From Bacillota bacterium (GTDB lineage: Bacteria; Bacillota_A; Clostridia; Lachnospirales; Lachnospiraceae): a stretch of 64,000 nucleotides of DNA. A program made the position numbers and the translations under genes. Below are positions 43,561 through 53,196 of the stretch, one piece after another (the stretch's first letter is position 1; each line of letters starts with the position of its first letter). The notes beneath the pieces were generated by a model. It was given only the letters and a program-made list of their open reading frames with translations, did no database searches and was not told the DNA's origin. Where the stretch lies: the NCBI GenBank assembly GCA_023407175.1, contig JAEYMU010000053.1, forward strand, positions 1-64,000. The letters are read 5' to 3'.

Positions 43561-44922
43561 TTATTCCAGAGCGTTTAATGCGTCCTCCTGGTCTTTTTGT
43601 GCTAGATCAGCAAGTTCCTGAGTTGTCTCAATACTGCCTCCCAGCACCTTCAATTCGTTAATCGCAAATCCGGCATATTTTCCTACGCCCTTCGGAGCTC
43701 TGTGGATAATCTCATAATTAATTTGGAAATCCTGATTCAGCGGCGCGATTTCATTAATAAAAGCGTTATCTACCGTTATCCCCTGCATGGTGGGTATGAA
43801 ACCGATGGCATTAATGAAGTCCGTGTAATTATCCTTGTCTGAGAAGAATTCCAGCCATTTTATAACCGCCTCCGTGTTCGCCGATTTTGCCGCCCCTGCA
43901 TATCCTATGTCATACTTACCGGCTAATTGGGCGGGCAGAGAACCCTTTGTATCCCCTGGTATGCAAAAATAGCCGAATTCAAAATCAGGGTCCGCTGCCG
44001 TTATCTGTGCCGCCTGCCAGGTACCATCCTGCAGCATTGCCGCTTTACCGGCTACAAAGCGTCCGATAACCGAAGCATAATCCACACCGTTTACACCCTT
44101 TTCATAGAAGGAGGCAAAGGTGGCCATTTTGTCAAAAAGCTTTAGGGTCTCAGCATCATTGTATTTTCTCTCTCCGGTCCACAAGCCTTCTTCGAAGGCC
44201 ATAACGTCAGTTTCATTTGCATTTACAAAACCGGGCCATCCCATAGCAATGGGCCATCCGTCTTTGCCTCCTGAGGTAATGGGAGAGATGCCTTTGGATT
44301 GTAGAGTTTCACATAACTGGACAAATTCCTCCCAGGTTTCCGGTACAGTCAGACCATTATCCCTGAAGATGGCCTTATTATAGAATACGCCGTTATAAGC
44401 TACCTTCCCGATATTTAAGCTGTACACCTTGCCATCATAGGAATTGGCATCCCTGTTTGTAGCCTCGTCCCAGTTCTGAACAAAGGGCTGGTCCGTTATA
44501 TCCAATATATCACCGTTTTCTATATACTGCATAGATGCTGTTTTATCCAATCCCTTCGTAAAATCAGGATTTGAAATATTAAAGCAGGTAAATTCGATGA
44601 GATCCACATCACCGGCTGCAAGGCGTGTTTGCAAAACCTGAGGATACTGCTGCGCTTCCACCGTTGTGGATTCAATCTTGATGTTAGGATATTTCTCCAT
44701 GAATTTATCATTCAGTGCTTTTATGGCATTATTGGTTGCCTCATTGGAATGCTCCAGCATTTTAAGAACAACGGTTTCCTGGTTTTCTCCTGTCTCGGTG
44801 GGGGCAGCCTGGTTTCCTCCGGATGGTTCCTCCGTGTCACTTTTACCGCAGCCTGCTGCAGCTGCCAGTAAAGAGACAAGTGTAAGCATACTAATCATTT
44901 TTTTTAAAAAATTTTTTTTCAT
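43561..44922 (-). CDS. Extracellular sugar-binding lipoprotein (ABC system 1)
   Basis: A 453-residue family 1 solute-binding protein. The signal peptide ends in lipobox AAAGC (Cys25), followed by an acidic/Gly/Pro linker. The mature fold shows typical blocks: LNDKFMEKYPNIKIESTTV, NIGKVAYNGVFYNKAIFRDNGL, PETWEEFVQLCETL and GKAAMLQDGTW. It should capture an oligosaccharide for permeases 41707-43436. AAAGGAGGA precedes the ATG. It begins 48 bp after the stop of the 1384-residue secreted enzyme, so both likely share the transcript. Confidence 0.95.
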   Translation of the reverse strand: MKKNFLKKMISMLTLVSLLAAAAGCGKSDTEEPSGGNQAAPTETGENQETVVLKMLEHSNEATNNAIKALNDKFMEKYPNIKIESTTVEAQQYPQVLQTRLAAGDVDLIEFTCFNISNPDFTKGLDKTASMQYIENGDILDITDQPFVQNWDEATNRDANSYDGKVYSLNIGKVAYNGVFYNKAIFRDNGLTVPETWEEFVQLCETLQSKGISPITSGGKDGWPIAMGWPGFVNANETDVMAFEEGLWTGERKYNDAETLKLFDKMATFASFYEKGVNGVDYASVIGRFVAGKAAMLQDGTWQAAQITAADPDFEFGYFCIPGDTKGSLPAQLAGKYDIGYAGAAKSANTEAVIKWLEFFSDKDNYTDFINAIGFIPTMQGITVDNAFINEIAPLNQDFQINYEIIHRAPKGVGKYAGFAINELKVLGGSIETTQELADLAQKDQEDALNALE

Positions 44923-44970
44923 AAATCTAGTTCCTCCTTTATTTTTCCTTTTATATGAAGCAAATAGCAG

Positions 44971-47900
44971 CTATCGGGTAAACATCTGCAATTCCGACAG
45001 CTGTAAAGCACCTTCCCCGTGGTTTGCAGTTATGTTCAAACGGTACATTTGATAAGGTGTGGAATTGGTAAAATCAAAGACCTCCGTCTGGTATCTGTTT
45101 GGAAAGGCCATATTAACTCTGGTGTCCAAAACCGTCCAGACAATTCCGTCGTTTGATCCTTCAAAGGTCCAGCTCTTCGGATCACGTCCGGGTACATCAT
45201 TTGCGGAAGACACGGAATACCGATTTACAATATAAGCATCCGTTCCGTTAAAATCATAGCTGAGCTTTCCGGCCGAGGCATAGGGCAGCCACTTTGTAGC
45301 CGTATTATTATCAAATGCCTTTGTCTCATCCTCGCCTCCCGGATTGGATAAACCGTAATCACTTGCCGAGCCTCCTTCTGTCAGATCGACCTCCGGGTTT
45401 GCAAACAGCTGAATTTCGGCCAGCTGTAACGCTGAATTGCCATATGCCGCCGTAATATTTAACCGGTACATCCGGTAAGGTGTTGCATTGGTAAAGCTGA
45501 AAGAAACAGTCTGATGTCTTTCTGTAAAGACCATGTCGGATCTGCTGTCCAGACTGATCCAGGAAATCCCGTCATTGGAGCCCTGCAGCTCCCAATTCTT
45601 AGGATCCCTTTCCGGAACATCATTTGCCGAAGTAATAGAATAGGAGCTTATTGCATAAGCAGTATCACCGGCAAAGTCATATTGTATTACCCCATAGGAG
45701 GTATAGGTAACCCATTTTGTATTTATATTATTGTCAAAGGCCTTTTCCTCCTCTTCTCCTACAGGATTGCTGACCCCGTTATCGCCGGCTGTTCCTTCCT
45801 CCGTCAGCTCAGTCCTTCCGGTTCCCAGATCATGTACCGCTTCCAGTCCGGCATTGGCAACCCTTAGAATGTCCACCATCTCTGTATAAGGCTGGTCTTG
45901 TCCGTTTACTAAGCCGAAATTGCAGGTTTCCCCTCCCATGGTTCCCGTTACCGGATCGTCATAATACATAAAATATCCGTACCCGACAAATACCGGGCTC
46001 TTTGCCTGTGCTTCCAGAAAAGCGGCGGTTTTTTGGCCTCTTTCCTCAATGGTTGAGCAGGCAATGGAGCTGTTCAGGGAGCGCAGTCCTCTTCCGGAAT
46101 AATTAAAGGAGAATTCAACATTTAAAACCGGTTTGTCATAAGGCTCGTAAAGCTTCAGATAATCCGCACTGTCGGTATAGGTGTCCAGGGTTATGGCATC
46201 AATATAATTCAAGCCTCCGGTTTCCCATTCCAGGCAGGAGCGCCAGCCGGGAGTGGATGCAGAGCCCAGAAACAGATGGTTAGTATCATATTTTTTAATC
46301 ACATTATAAACACTGGAGTAGTATTTCTGGGAGGCCAGCCTAATAAAGGCTGCTATATCCTCTGCCGGCACCTGCTCCGAAGTAATCGGCAGTGCCTTCA
46401 AATCCTCAAGGGAAGCGGCTGTTGTACCCAGCTTTTGATTGACGGCGTTTATATTTCCATACTTTTGAGCCATCATGTTAACAAAAGCACTCTTGGCATA
46501 GGAGGAGGAATCCAGCAGCAATACCTCTTCCACGATTTCTGTTGTCCATCCCTCTTCATTGGAGAAGATGTATCCGATCAAATTAGGGTCATTTTTAAGC
46601 GCGAGGAGCTTCTGCTTATTCTTATTTTCAACCTTTAACTGAAAATCCGGGTCAAAGGTATCTTCTGTCCACTGCAGCTTAATCGCATCCTGGGACATCT
46701 CAAGCATCGCCACATAAGGCATAGTAATCTTGTCGCTTTTTCCCCATTTGCCATGGGCATTAAATCCCCAGTCGATCAGCCTCTTCTGCGTAATTTCAGC
46801 CCATTTTGCCTCATAATCCGCACCGTACTTTTTCATAATGTTCGCTTTTATAAAGCTTACTCCGTATCCAAAGGCTGTGGAATAAGCATCCCCATAGATC
46901 AGGGGATCTGGCAGCTCTTCGAACAGATCCCTTATACTGCCGTCCGCATTTTTGTATACTGTAGTGTACCCCGGATCATCCAGATTAAAATTATCCACAC
47001 CCTTCATGAAGAATTTATGTCCGTCCGGTGTGATAAACCACCATTTACCGTCCGTCTTCAGCAGCCTGAAATATCCTGTGGACGCATAGGTTCCGCCGCT
47101 TAATATACCTCCGTATTGGTCATAGGTTTCCGTATCCAGGGAAACCTCCGCAAGCTCCTGCGCCTCCTGGGCATAATCCTCCTGCAGATCTTCATCGGAG
47201 GTTATCTTACCTGTCCAGTCTTCATAATAATACTGTCCGTACTTGTCTACCGTCAGAGTTCCTTTATTAAATTCCGCCTGTAAATTTTCCAAAGTATAAG
47301 GAGCCCCGGGTTCCCCCTCCTCCTGTCCTGCTGCCTGAAAAAATTCCACTTCCGTTAACGGCATGTTCTGCCAGGGATTTGCCTTGATAATATTTACGAT
47401 CACAAACCGCGCCATATTGCCGCCGGCGTCCAGTTCCAGAGTATTATTAAGTGGCACTCCGTCAAGCAGCTTCATGGTGCTGGTATCAATCTGGGAGCCA
47501 TACCAATCTCCCGCATACAGGATTTTATATCTGCCGTCCTCTTCCGCACGGTATTTTACTGTGATATAGCTTACCCCATTCCAGGCATCCGGCGCATTAC
47601 TGATAACATTAATCAGTTCCAGAGGATAATCCTTCTGTAGGTCATAAACAATGGATATGTCCCAGGGACTTGTTCCTGAAGCCTGCCATTTGGCATAGGT
47701 GGTCTCATTTCCGTCGGTCAGAAGCCCTTCATCAAAGGCAATCAATCCCAAGGAGAGCTGATCCGGTCTTCCCCCGCCGTCAGGTGCATGGTTATAGAGA
47801 TAATTCCCCTCCATAATTTGCCCTGGCTGTGCCGTACGGATGGCCTTCGCCGGTAGGTTTGACTCGGCAAGCAATTCAGCGGCCGTTTTTACCGGAGCCG

Positions 47901-49125
47901 GGTCCGTCCCTGTTTCTCCCGTACCCTGGTAAAACTGCACTTCCGTTAACGGCATGTTCTGCCACTGGTTGCATTTTGATATTTCAACAATAATATATCT
48001 TGCCTGCTGATTTCCGATATTATATGTAAGGGTATTGTTCCAATCCGTTGTATCCGGAAGCTGTATGGAGGTGCCGTACCAATTCCCGGAACCGATAATC
48101 CAATAATTTGCTTCCGATTCACTGCGGTATTTCACCTTTATGTTATATATTCCCCAATATTCATTGGGAGCATTGCTTATTATTTTAATCCTGTCCAAAG
48201 GATAATCCTTCAGCAGATCATATACCAAAGTAACGGTTGTTCCCTGGGTATAATTGTTGCTCCAGCCTGCATAGGTCTGTGTACTGACATCGGTCAGCAA
48301 GCCGTCCGCAAAGGATATTAGACCGGTCTGTCCTACATCATATCCATTCTCATACAGATGCGAGGTATCCGGCGCATGATCATAAACATAATTTCCATCC
48401 ATAATCAAACCCGGCTCTGGAATACGGTACACACTTTCCGGCTTCTCTGTCTCCTGAAGCAGTTCAGCGGCTGTTTTCGCCGTACCCGGTTCATTGCTTA
48501 CATTCCCGGTCCCTTTGTAAATCTCTACCTCCGATAGCAATAAATTCGCCCAGGTATTGCATTTCTTAATTTCAACAATGACATACCGGGCCGTATTGTT
48601 TTGGGTGTTAACCAGCAGAGAGTTATTTTTTTCCACGCTGTCCGGCAGCTGTATGCTTGTACCATACCAGCTCTGCGAGGCATACACCGTATATTTGGTT
48701 TCGGCCTCCGCCCTGCATTTTACTTTTACGCTGTAGACTCCGTGCCAGGTGTCAGGCGTATTGCTGATGACCTTGATCTGCTCCAGCGGATAGTCCTTCT
48801 TTAAATCAAAGATTATCTCCACCGTATCGCTTGTTCCCGCACCGTTACCCTTCCATGCGGCGTAGCTGTTATGATTGCCATCCGTAAGCAGCCCGCCGTC
48901 AAAAGGAAGCAGTGCATTCTGTCCCTGAAGCACATCATATCCTGATGCCCCCAAATTTGAATCATCCGGCAAACAGCTGTAAGTATAATTTCCCTCTGCT
49001 ATCCGTGTCTCGGCCGCCGAAACCGGATTTTGCTGCCATGTGCTTTGACTGACTATCGAAAATACAAAGGTCAATACAATTAGCAAGGCGATTCCTCGGT
49101 TATACCGTCTGTTCCATATCCACAT
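44971..49125 (-). CDS. Secreted 1384-residue protein: three discoidin-like modules, GH50-like catalytic core, two F5/8 type C modules
   Basis: A secreted enzyme with signal peptide to about residue 38 (VSAA). Three related N-terminal modules of about 190 residues (starting near 43, 240, 440) each contain EGNY/DGNY, LLTDG, DYPL and MPLTEV-like endings and are discoidin-like. The core (about 640-1085) begins YFRLLKTDGKWWFITPDGHKFF, has a clan-A style acid/base candidate in IFSNEEGW (near 856) and a nucleophile candidate in LNVEFSF (near 1001), and ends YYDDPVTGTMGGETCNFGLV. That matches the pattern of GH50 beta-agarases. Two F5/8 type C domains follow. No LPxTG or membrane anchor is seen. AGGAGGAG precedes the ATG. 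The substrate is unlikely to be agar in this context. Confidence 0.85.
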   Translation of the reverse strand: MWIWNRRYNRGIALLIVLTFVFSIVSQSTWQQNPVSAAETRIAEGNYTYSCLPDDSNLGASGYDVLQGQNALLPFDGGLLTDGNHNSYAAWKGNGAGTSDTVEIIFDLKKDYPLEQIKVISNTPDTWHGVYSVKVKCRAEAETKYTVYASQSWYGTSIQLPDSVEKNNSLLVNTQNNTARYVIVEIKKCNTWANLLLSEVEIYKGTGNVSNEPGTAKTAAELLQETEKPESVYRIPEPGLIMDGNYVYDHAPDTSHLYENGYDVGQTGLISFADGLLTDVSTQTYAGWSNNYTQGTTVTLVYDLLKDYPLDRIKIISNAPNEYWGIYNIKVKYRSESEANYWIIGSGNWYGTSIQLPDTTDWNNTLTYNIGNQQARYIIVEISKCNQWQNMPLTEVQFYQGTGETGTDPAPVKTAAELLAESNLPAKAIRTAQPGQIMEGNYLYNHAPDGGGRPDQLSLGLIAFDEGLLTDGNETTYAKWQASGTSPWDISIVYDLQKDYPLELINVISNAPDAWNGVSYITVKYRAEEDGRYKILYAGDWYGSQIDTSTMKLLDGVPLNNTLELDAGGNMARFVIVNIIKANPWQNMPLTEVEFFQAAGQEEGEPGAPYTLENLQAEFNKGTLTVDKYGQYYYEDWTGKITSDEDLQEDYAQEAQELAEVSLDTETYDQYGGILSGGTYASTGYFRLLKTDGKWWFITPDGHKFFMKGVDNFNLDDPGYTTVYKNADGSIRDLFEELPDPLIYGDAYSTAFGYGVSFIKANIMKKYGADYEAKWAEITQKRLIDWGFNAHGKWGKSDKITMPYVAMLEMSQDAIKLQWTEDTFDPDFQLKVENKNKQKLLALKNDPNLIGYIFSNEEGWTTEIVEEVLLLDSSSYAKSAFVNMMAQKYGNINAVNQKLGTTAASLEDLKALPITSEQVPAEDIAAFIRLASQKYYSSVYNVIKKYDTNHLFLGSASTPGWRSCLEWETGGLNYIDAITLDTYTDSADYLKLYEPYDKPVLNVEFSFNYSGRGLRSLNSSIACSTIEERGQKTAAFLEAQAKSPVFVGYGYFMYYDDPVTGTMGGETCNFGLVNGQDQPYTEMVDILRVANAGLEAVHDLGTGRTELTEEGTAGDNGVSNPVGEEEEKAFDNNINTKWVTYTSYGVIQYDFAGDTAYAISSYSITSANDVPERDPKNWELQGSNDGISWISLDSRSDMVFTERHQTVSFSFTNATPYRMYRLNITAAYGNSALQLAEIQLFANPEVDLTEGGSASDYGLSNPGGEDETKAFDNNTATKWLPYASAGKLSYDFNGTDAYIVNRYSVSSANDVPGRDPKSWTFEGSNDGIVWTVLDTRVNMAFPNRYQTEVFDFTNSTPYQMYRLNITANHGEGALQLSELQMFTR

Positions 49126-49210
49126 ATCTCCTCCTGTGCCCTCCTTTTCTCCTCTTTCTTCTTTGTAGCCCCATAGCTTTGTAAATTTATTATTATGTTA
49201 TAAATGCAGT

Positions 49211-49270
49211 TTGTAAATGTATTTTATACTTTACAATTATATTTATATAATATCTTAATTATTTTGTCAA
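49211..49270 (-). promoter_or_regulatory. Promoter and LacI-type operator of the 1384-residue gene
   Basis: Minus-strand TTGACA (49270-49265), 17-base spacer, TATAAA (49247-49242). Directly downstream an inverted repeat TTGTAAA (49211-49217) / TTTACAA (49230-49236), with GTAT/ATAC inside, lies over the start of transcription. The 11-mer TTGTAAAGTAT within it is repeated exactly in the lacI promoter. Confidence 0.75.
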
Positions 49271-49339
49271 TTACTTTTTTGTTAAATATGCTTATTTTTT
49301 TAATTTTTTTATCAAGAGTATTATCTTTTTTATCAAAAA

Positions 49340-49385
49340 AGAAATACCGTAATCCTTTGTAAGGAAAATACGGTATTTCTTTTTG
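49340..49385. terminator. Terminator of lacI
   Basis: A perfect 12-bp stem, AGAAATACCGTA (49340-49351) with TACGGTATTTCT (49369-49380), with T-runs on both sides. On the minus strand it follows the lacI stop by about 50 bp and insulates the promoter of the next gene. Confidence 0.93.
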
Positions 49386-49431
49386 TTTCTATTGTCAAGC
49401 AATGTGTCTTGTAAATTTCAACTATATTTTC

Positions 49432-50463
49432 TCAATCATTTTTCGGGGGGTTTACGGATTCACGAATAACCAGCTCCCCATAAATTGATATTTTCTGCTT
49501 TTCTCCGTTCTGCTGCAGTCTGCGGATGAGTAAATCCACCGCCTCCTGTCCCATTCTCTGCCTGTCAATCCGAACTGTAGTCAAAGAAGGTATGATCATA
49601 TTGGCAGCTTCAATGTCATCAAAACCGGCAACTGAGATTTCCTCCGGTATCTTTATATTCTTTCTGGAAAGAACATTAATGAGATTGATTGCTATTCTGT
49701 CGCCGCCGCAAAACCATGCCGTAGGCAAAGACTCCATACCGCTGATCAGCCGTTCCAGCTCCTCCGGCTCAGCAAAGAGAACATTTAAAGGAGAGGCGGT
49801 AAGAATACAGTGTTCCTCCTTTACCTTCAATCCATAATACAGCATTGCCTTATTATAACCGCACCACCGCTCATAAAGACTTGAGGTCATTTCGATAGAA
49901 CCTATGTATCCGATATCCTTATGTCCCTTCTCAATCATATAGCTGACTATATTATACGAGCCCTCCAGATTCGCTGTAACCACTACATCCATGGGAATAT
50001 CATCATAATAATGATCGATCGAAATCACCGGCTGGCCGCTGGCAAGGAGCTTTCTTACATATTCCTTTGTGAAAATACCAATTATGATGATACCGCAGAA
50101 TTCCATTTCATAATAAAAACTGGGATATTCCAGCTTCTCCTGCATATCTGCATTCACACCGGTCAGTACGGCATTAAAGCCTCGCTTTTTAATATCCGCT
50201 TCCACGGACCAGTATATGGAATTGTAAAAAAAGGTATCATTGCTGATATAATCCGGTATCAGGACAAGAATATTACCATTTTTCTTCACCTGCTTTTTTT
50301 TATTCCCCTGATAATCCATTTCAAAAGCAAGCTTGATGATTTCTTTTCTTAGTTCGTCGCTTACTCCCGGTTTATCATTCAAAGCAAGTGATACCGCATA
50401 CTTCGAAATTCCCAAACGATCTGCAATATCCTGCAAGGATACTTTATTTCTATATTGTCCCAT
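49432..50463 (-). CDS. LacI family transcriptional regulator
   Basis: A 343-residue repressor. The N-terminal helix-turn-helix VSLQDIADRLGISKYAVSLALNDKPGVSDELR and hinge precede a sugar-binding domain of the periplasmic type. That domain has GHKDIGYIGS, TAWFCGGDRIAINLINVL and VAGFDDIEAANMIIPSLTTVRID. ATG 50463 has GGGGAG six bases upstream. It lies between the two halves of the carbohydrate locus, and its promoter contains the same 11-mer as that of the downstream secreted enzyme. It therefore likely represses both itself and the left-hand operon until an oligosaccharide or sugar phosphate binds. Confidence 0.94.
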   Translation of the reverse strand: MGQYRNKVSLQDIADRLGISKYAVSLALNDKPGVSDELRKEIIKLAFEMDYQGNKKKQVKKNGNILVLIPDYISNDTFFYNSIYWSVEADIKKRGFNAVLTGVNADMQEKLEYPSFYYEMEFCGIIIIGIFTKEYVRKLLASGQPVISIDHYYDDIPMDVVVTANLEGSYNIVSYMIEKGHKDIGYIGSIEMTSSLYERWCGYNKAMLYYGLKVKEEHCILTASPLNVLFAEPEELERLISGMESLPTAWFCGGDRIAINLINVLSRKNIKIPEEISVAGFDDIEAANMIIPSLTTVRIDRQRMGQEAVDLLIRRLQQNGEKQKISIYGELVIRESVNPPKND

Positions 50464-50500
50464 TCGCTTCTCCCCATAATTACCATTTATTATTATAGAA

Positions 50501-50529
50501 AGAATACCATTTGTAAAGTATTTTGTCAA
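50501..50529 (-). promoter_or_regulatory. Promoter of lacI with shared operator word
   Basis: Minus-strand TTGACA (50529-50524), 17-base spacer and TATTCT (50506-50501). TTGTAAAGTAT (plus strand 50511-50521) lies in the spacer, where a bound LacI dimer would block RNA polymerase. This fits autoregulation. Confidence 0.72.
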
Positions 50530-50554
50530 TTAAATTATAAAGGTGTCTGGCAGC

Positions 50555-52276
50555 TTATCCCCGCACAGTTGCCCGCAATATCTTAACCTCTTCTCCAAGG
50601 GGCCGGATTTTAAATTCCTTAACGCTTTCCGGTACGATAAAGGTCTCCGCATAATGTACCTCATAAGGCTGGAAGCTCCCATCCATACTCTCAATTACGG
50701 CTCCTTCACCCTCTACCACATTACAGGTGCTCACACTCCCTTCGCTGTCCAGAACACATTCTGTTTCGATGGTATATCTTCTTGTCTCAATAAATTCCCG
50801 CTCATGAAGCCCCGTTCTCTCGATTTTATTTGTGCCGTCATCACTGATTATCGTAACGACATTTACCAGGTTCTCCCTGACCCATCCGGTGGTACGGTCC
50901 CATTGAATGACCTGTTCCCCATGATTAATATGCACCGGCCTTGGCAGGCCATCCAGCCCCAGGCGGCCCCAATCCCATAATTTAAAGGTGAATATGTAGG
51001 GAGTTGCACTGATCTCCAGCACCATGGTATTCTTGCCGCTGCAATGTATGGTCCCGCCCGGTATCAGGTAATGGTCATGCTTTTTTACCGGCCAGGTGTT
51101 CACGTATTTGGATGCATCAAAGGTAATTTCGCCCAGTTGTGCCTGCTTCAGTTCAGCCAGCATTTCTTCCCGGTCAATGTTTTCCTTTAATCCCAGGTAT
51201 ACCACGCAGTTGTCCTCACAATCCAGAATATAGTAGCTCTCATCCTGTGTATAGTGCATATTGAAAGCATTCTGAATATATTCGGTCAACGGATGAACCT
51301 GCAGGGAAAGATTCTGTCCTCCCATTGTATCCAGAAAGTCAAAACGAATGGGATATTCGTCTCCGAAACGGGCATGTACACGGTGTCCCAGCAGCTGCTG
51401 CGGGCAATAGAAGACCACATCAATGGAGGGAACCTCTATTCTGACCCCACCGAATTTCATAAAAATACTGTTCTCCTCCGGTACTCCGTCAAAGGCCCAG
51501 GCATAATTCGGGCTGTCCTTGTCAAGACCGCATACCTCCTTCATCCACTGGCCGCCCCATACCTCCGGAGCAAAATAGGGCACCAGACGGAAGGGCTCGG
51601 CTGAGAACTTACGAAGTCCCGCACGAAAGCCCTCTCCTTTCACAAGCTTTGGCATACCCGCCTCATTCGTGTCCAGAAGATAGTCGATCCGGTCCAGTAA
51701 ACCACGTTTCAACCGGTCGGCCATTCTCCACTCAACAAAAAAGCCCTGCTTGAATTTCGCTAATTTCGGCGCTGCCTGATTGTCTGATTTCCAGTTTGGC
51801 CAGCCCTTGGCAAAGCGGCACTGTATCTCCCACCTTGCCATATCAGCATAGATTAAGTCGTCTCCTTCATACACCAGGGAGGCTCCCACACCATAGACAA
51901 TGACCAGGCCTCTGGCGGACTCAATGGTTTCCCGCATCGCCTCCACCTTCTTCGGAATATAAAAGTCCTTGATATTAAGCGTATTCATGATACCAAATAC
52001 TCTGTCCTCCGTCAGGAACGGCTTAATCCCTAAGTTATATTCCTCATCACTGACCATGCACTCCTCGGCATTCAGGAATAGGGCCTTCAGCCCCTTTAAG
52101 CCCTCCAGTATTTCCTGTATATCCACCTCTGTATATAATTCCAGTGTTATTACATGACGGTCCTTTGTCCCTGCTTTCTTTTCTATCATTTCTGTGATTT
52201 TGTCATAGCCCTGGACCGCTTCAAAACCTTCGATTACTTTTTCAGGGTATTTATCATAATTGCCATAACCTTTCAA
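50555..52276 (-). CDS. Class I mannose-6-phosphate isomerase (long cupin form)
   Basis: A 573-residue isomerase interconverting mannose-6-phosphate and fructose-6-phosphate. The C-terminal half has the cupin metal site GGQNLSLQVHPLTEY with its Gln and His, the Glu in YTQDESYYILD, and a later metal histidine in LIPGGTIHCSG. The N-terminal 220 residues (YPEKVIEGFEAVQGYDKI...) are an extension found in a longer clostridial form and may be a P-loop-lacking kinase remnant. The start is TTG 52276, set by GAGGAG eight bases upstream. It follows the ROK gene by 18 bp and links mannose released by GH92 to glycolysis. Confidence 0.9.
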   Translation of the reverse strand: MKGYGNYDKYPEKVIEGFEAVQGYDKITEMIEKKAGTKDRHVITLELYTEVDIQEILEGLKGLKALFLNAEECMVSDEEYNLGIKPFLTEDRVFGIMNTLNIKDFYIPKKVEAMRETIESARGLVIVYGVGASLVYEGDDLIYADMARWEIQCRFAKGWPNWKSDNQAAPKLAKFKQGFFVEWRMADRLKRGLLDRIDYLLDTNEAGMPKLVKGEGFRAGLRKFSAEPFRLVPYFAPEVWGGQWMKEVCGLDKDSPNYAWAFDGVPEENSIFMKFGGVRIEVPSIDVVFYCPQQLLGHRVHARFGDEYPIRFDFLDTMGGQNLSLQVHPLTEYIQNAFNMHYTQDESYYILDCEDNCVVYLGLKENIDREEMLAELKQAQLGEITFDASKYVNTWPVKKHDHYLIPGGTIHCSGKNTMVLEISATPYIFTFKLWDWGRLGLDGLPRPVHINHGEQVIQWDRTTGWVRENLVNVVTIISDDGTNKIERTGLHEREFIETRRYTIETECVLDSEGSVSTCNVVEGEGAVIESMDGSFQPYEVHYAETFIVPESVKEFKIRPLGEEVKILRATVRG

Positions 52277-52294
52277 TACCTGATCTCCTCTCAG

Positions 52295-53185
52295 CTATAA
52301 TAATGTTGCCCCAATCATGCCGGCCGTATTGCCCAGCGTTGCCGCAGCGATTTGAATGGGTATTGCCTGTGCGCCGTAAACTCCTTGATTGACATATTCA
52401 CGAAGATAATCCAGAAATAAATCCGCAGAATTGGATATCCCGCCTCCGAGTATAATAATTTCCGGCCGCAGGATGTTTCCGAAGCTAATCATGCCCTCAC
52501 CAAGGTAAAAGCAAAATTCATCAAATACTTCCTTCGCCTCTGCCTCACCGCCTCGAACCCGGTCAAAAATCTCCTTCGCAGTGGCTTCCAGACCGGTCTT
52601 CTCTTTATAGGAAGCCATAAGCGCCGTAGCAGATGCATATGCTTCCAGACAGCCCCTGTGTCCGCATGTGCATTGTCTTTTGCCCGCCGCCACCGTCACA
52701 TGTCCGAGAATTCCCGATGCATCCCTGTGGGGGGTTCCGGACTCCAACCGTCCTCCCGTAATAAAGCCTCCGCCCACTCCGGTTCCAAGGGTGACCATAC
52801 ATACCCTGTCGTAGCCCTTTCCGGCTCCAAGCACCGCTTCGGCCAGCAGAGCGCATTTTGCATCGTTTGCTATCCGAACCGGTACCTGCCAATGGCTTGC
52901 TACATCTGAAACAATATTTTTATCTTCCCACCGGATGTTATTCGAGTAGGTGATTTTTCCTTTTTTGCTGTCAATGAGTCCGCAGGAGCTGATTCCTACC
53001 ATTTCAAGGCCATCTCTTCCCGCTTCCTCCACCAGAGCTTCCATTGCGGCAAAGACCTGCAGCAGAAAATCCTCATATTCTACGCTGCTGCTTGTGGGGA
53101 CAGTCCGAACAGTCTTCAGCTCTCCCTTTTGAACTCTTCCTATCTTTGCCGATGTGCCGCCAATATCAATTCCAATGGAATACAT
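52295..53185 (-). CDS. ROK family glucokinase/mannokinase
   Basis: A 296-residue hexose kinase. ATP loop GIDIGGTSAKIG, phosphate segment TLGTGVGGGFI, and the zinc motif CTCGHRGCLEAYAS (CxCGxxGCxE) are complete; ANDAKCALLAE carries the catalytic Asp. This is the glucokinase-like ROK branch, distinct from the fructokinase-like copy at 37.0 kb. ATG 53185 follows AGGAGG. It is 11 bp downstream of the esterase and upstream of manA, so mannose to mannose-6-phosphate to fructose-6-phosphate is a natural path. Confidence 0.94.
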   Translation of the reverse strand: MYSIGIDIGGTSAKIGRVQKGELKTVRTVPTSSSVEYEDFLLQVFAAMEALVEEAGRDGLEMVGISSCGLIDSKKGKITYSNNIRWEDKNIVSDVASHWQVPVRIANDAKCALLAEAVLGAGKGYDRVCMVTLGTGVGGGFITGGRLESGTPHRDASGILGHVTVAAGKRQCTCGHRGCLEAYASATALMASYKEKTGLEATAKEIFDRVRGGEAEAKEVFDEFCFYLGEGMISFGNILRPEIIILGGGISNSADLFLDYLREYVNQGVYGAQAIPIQIAAATLGNTAGMIGATLL

Positions 53186-53196
53186 TGTACTTCCTC

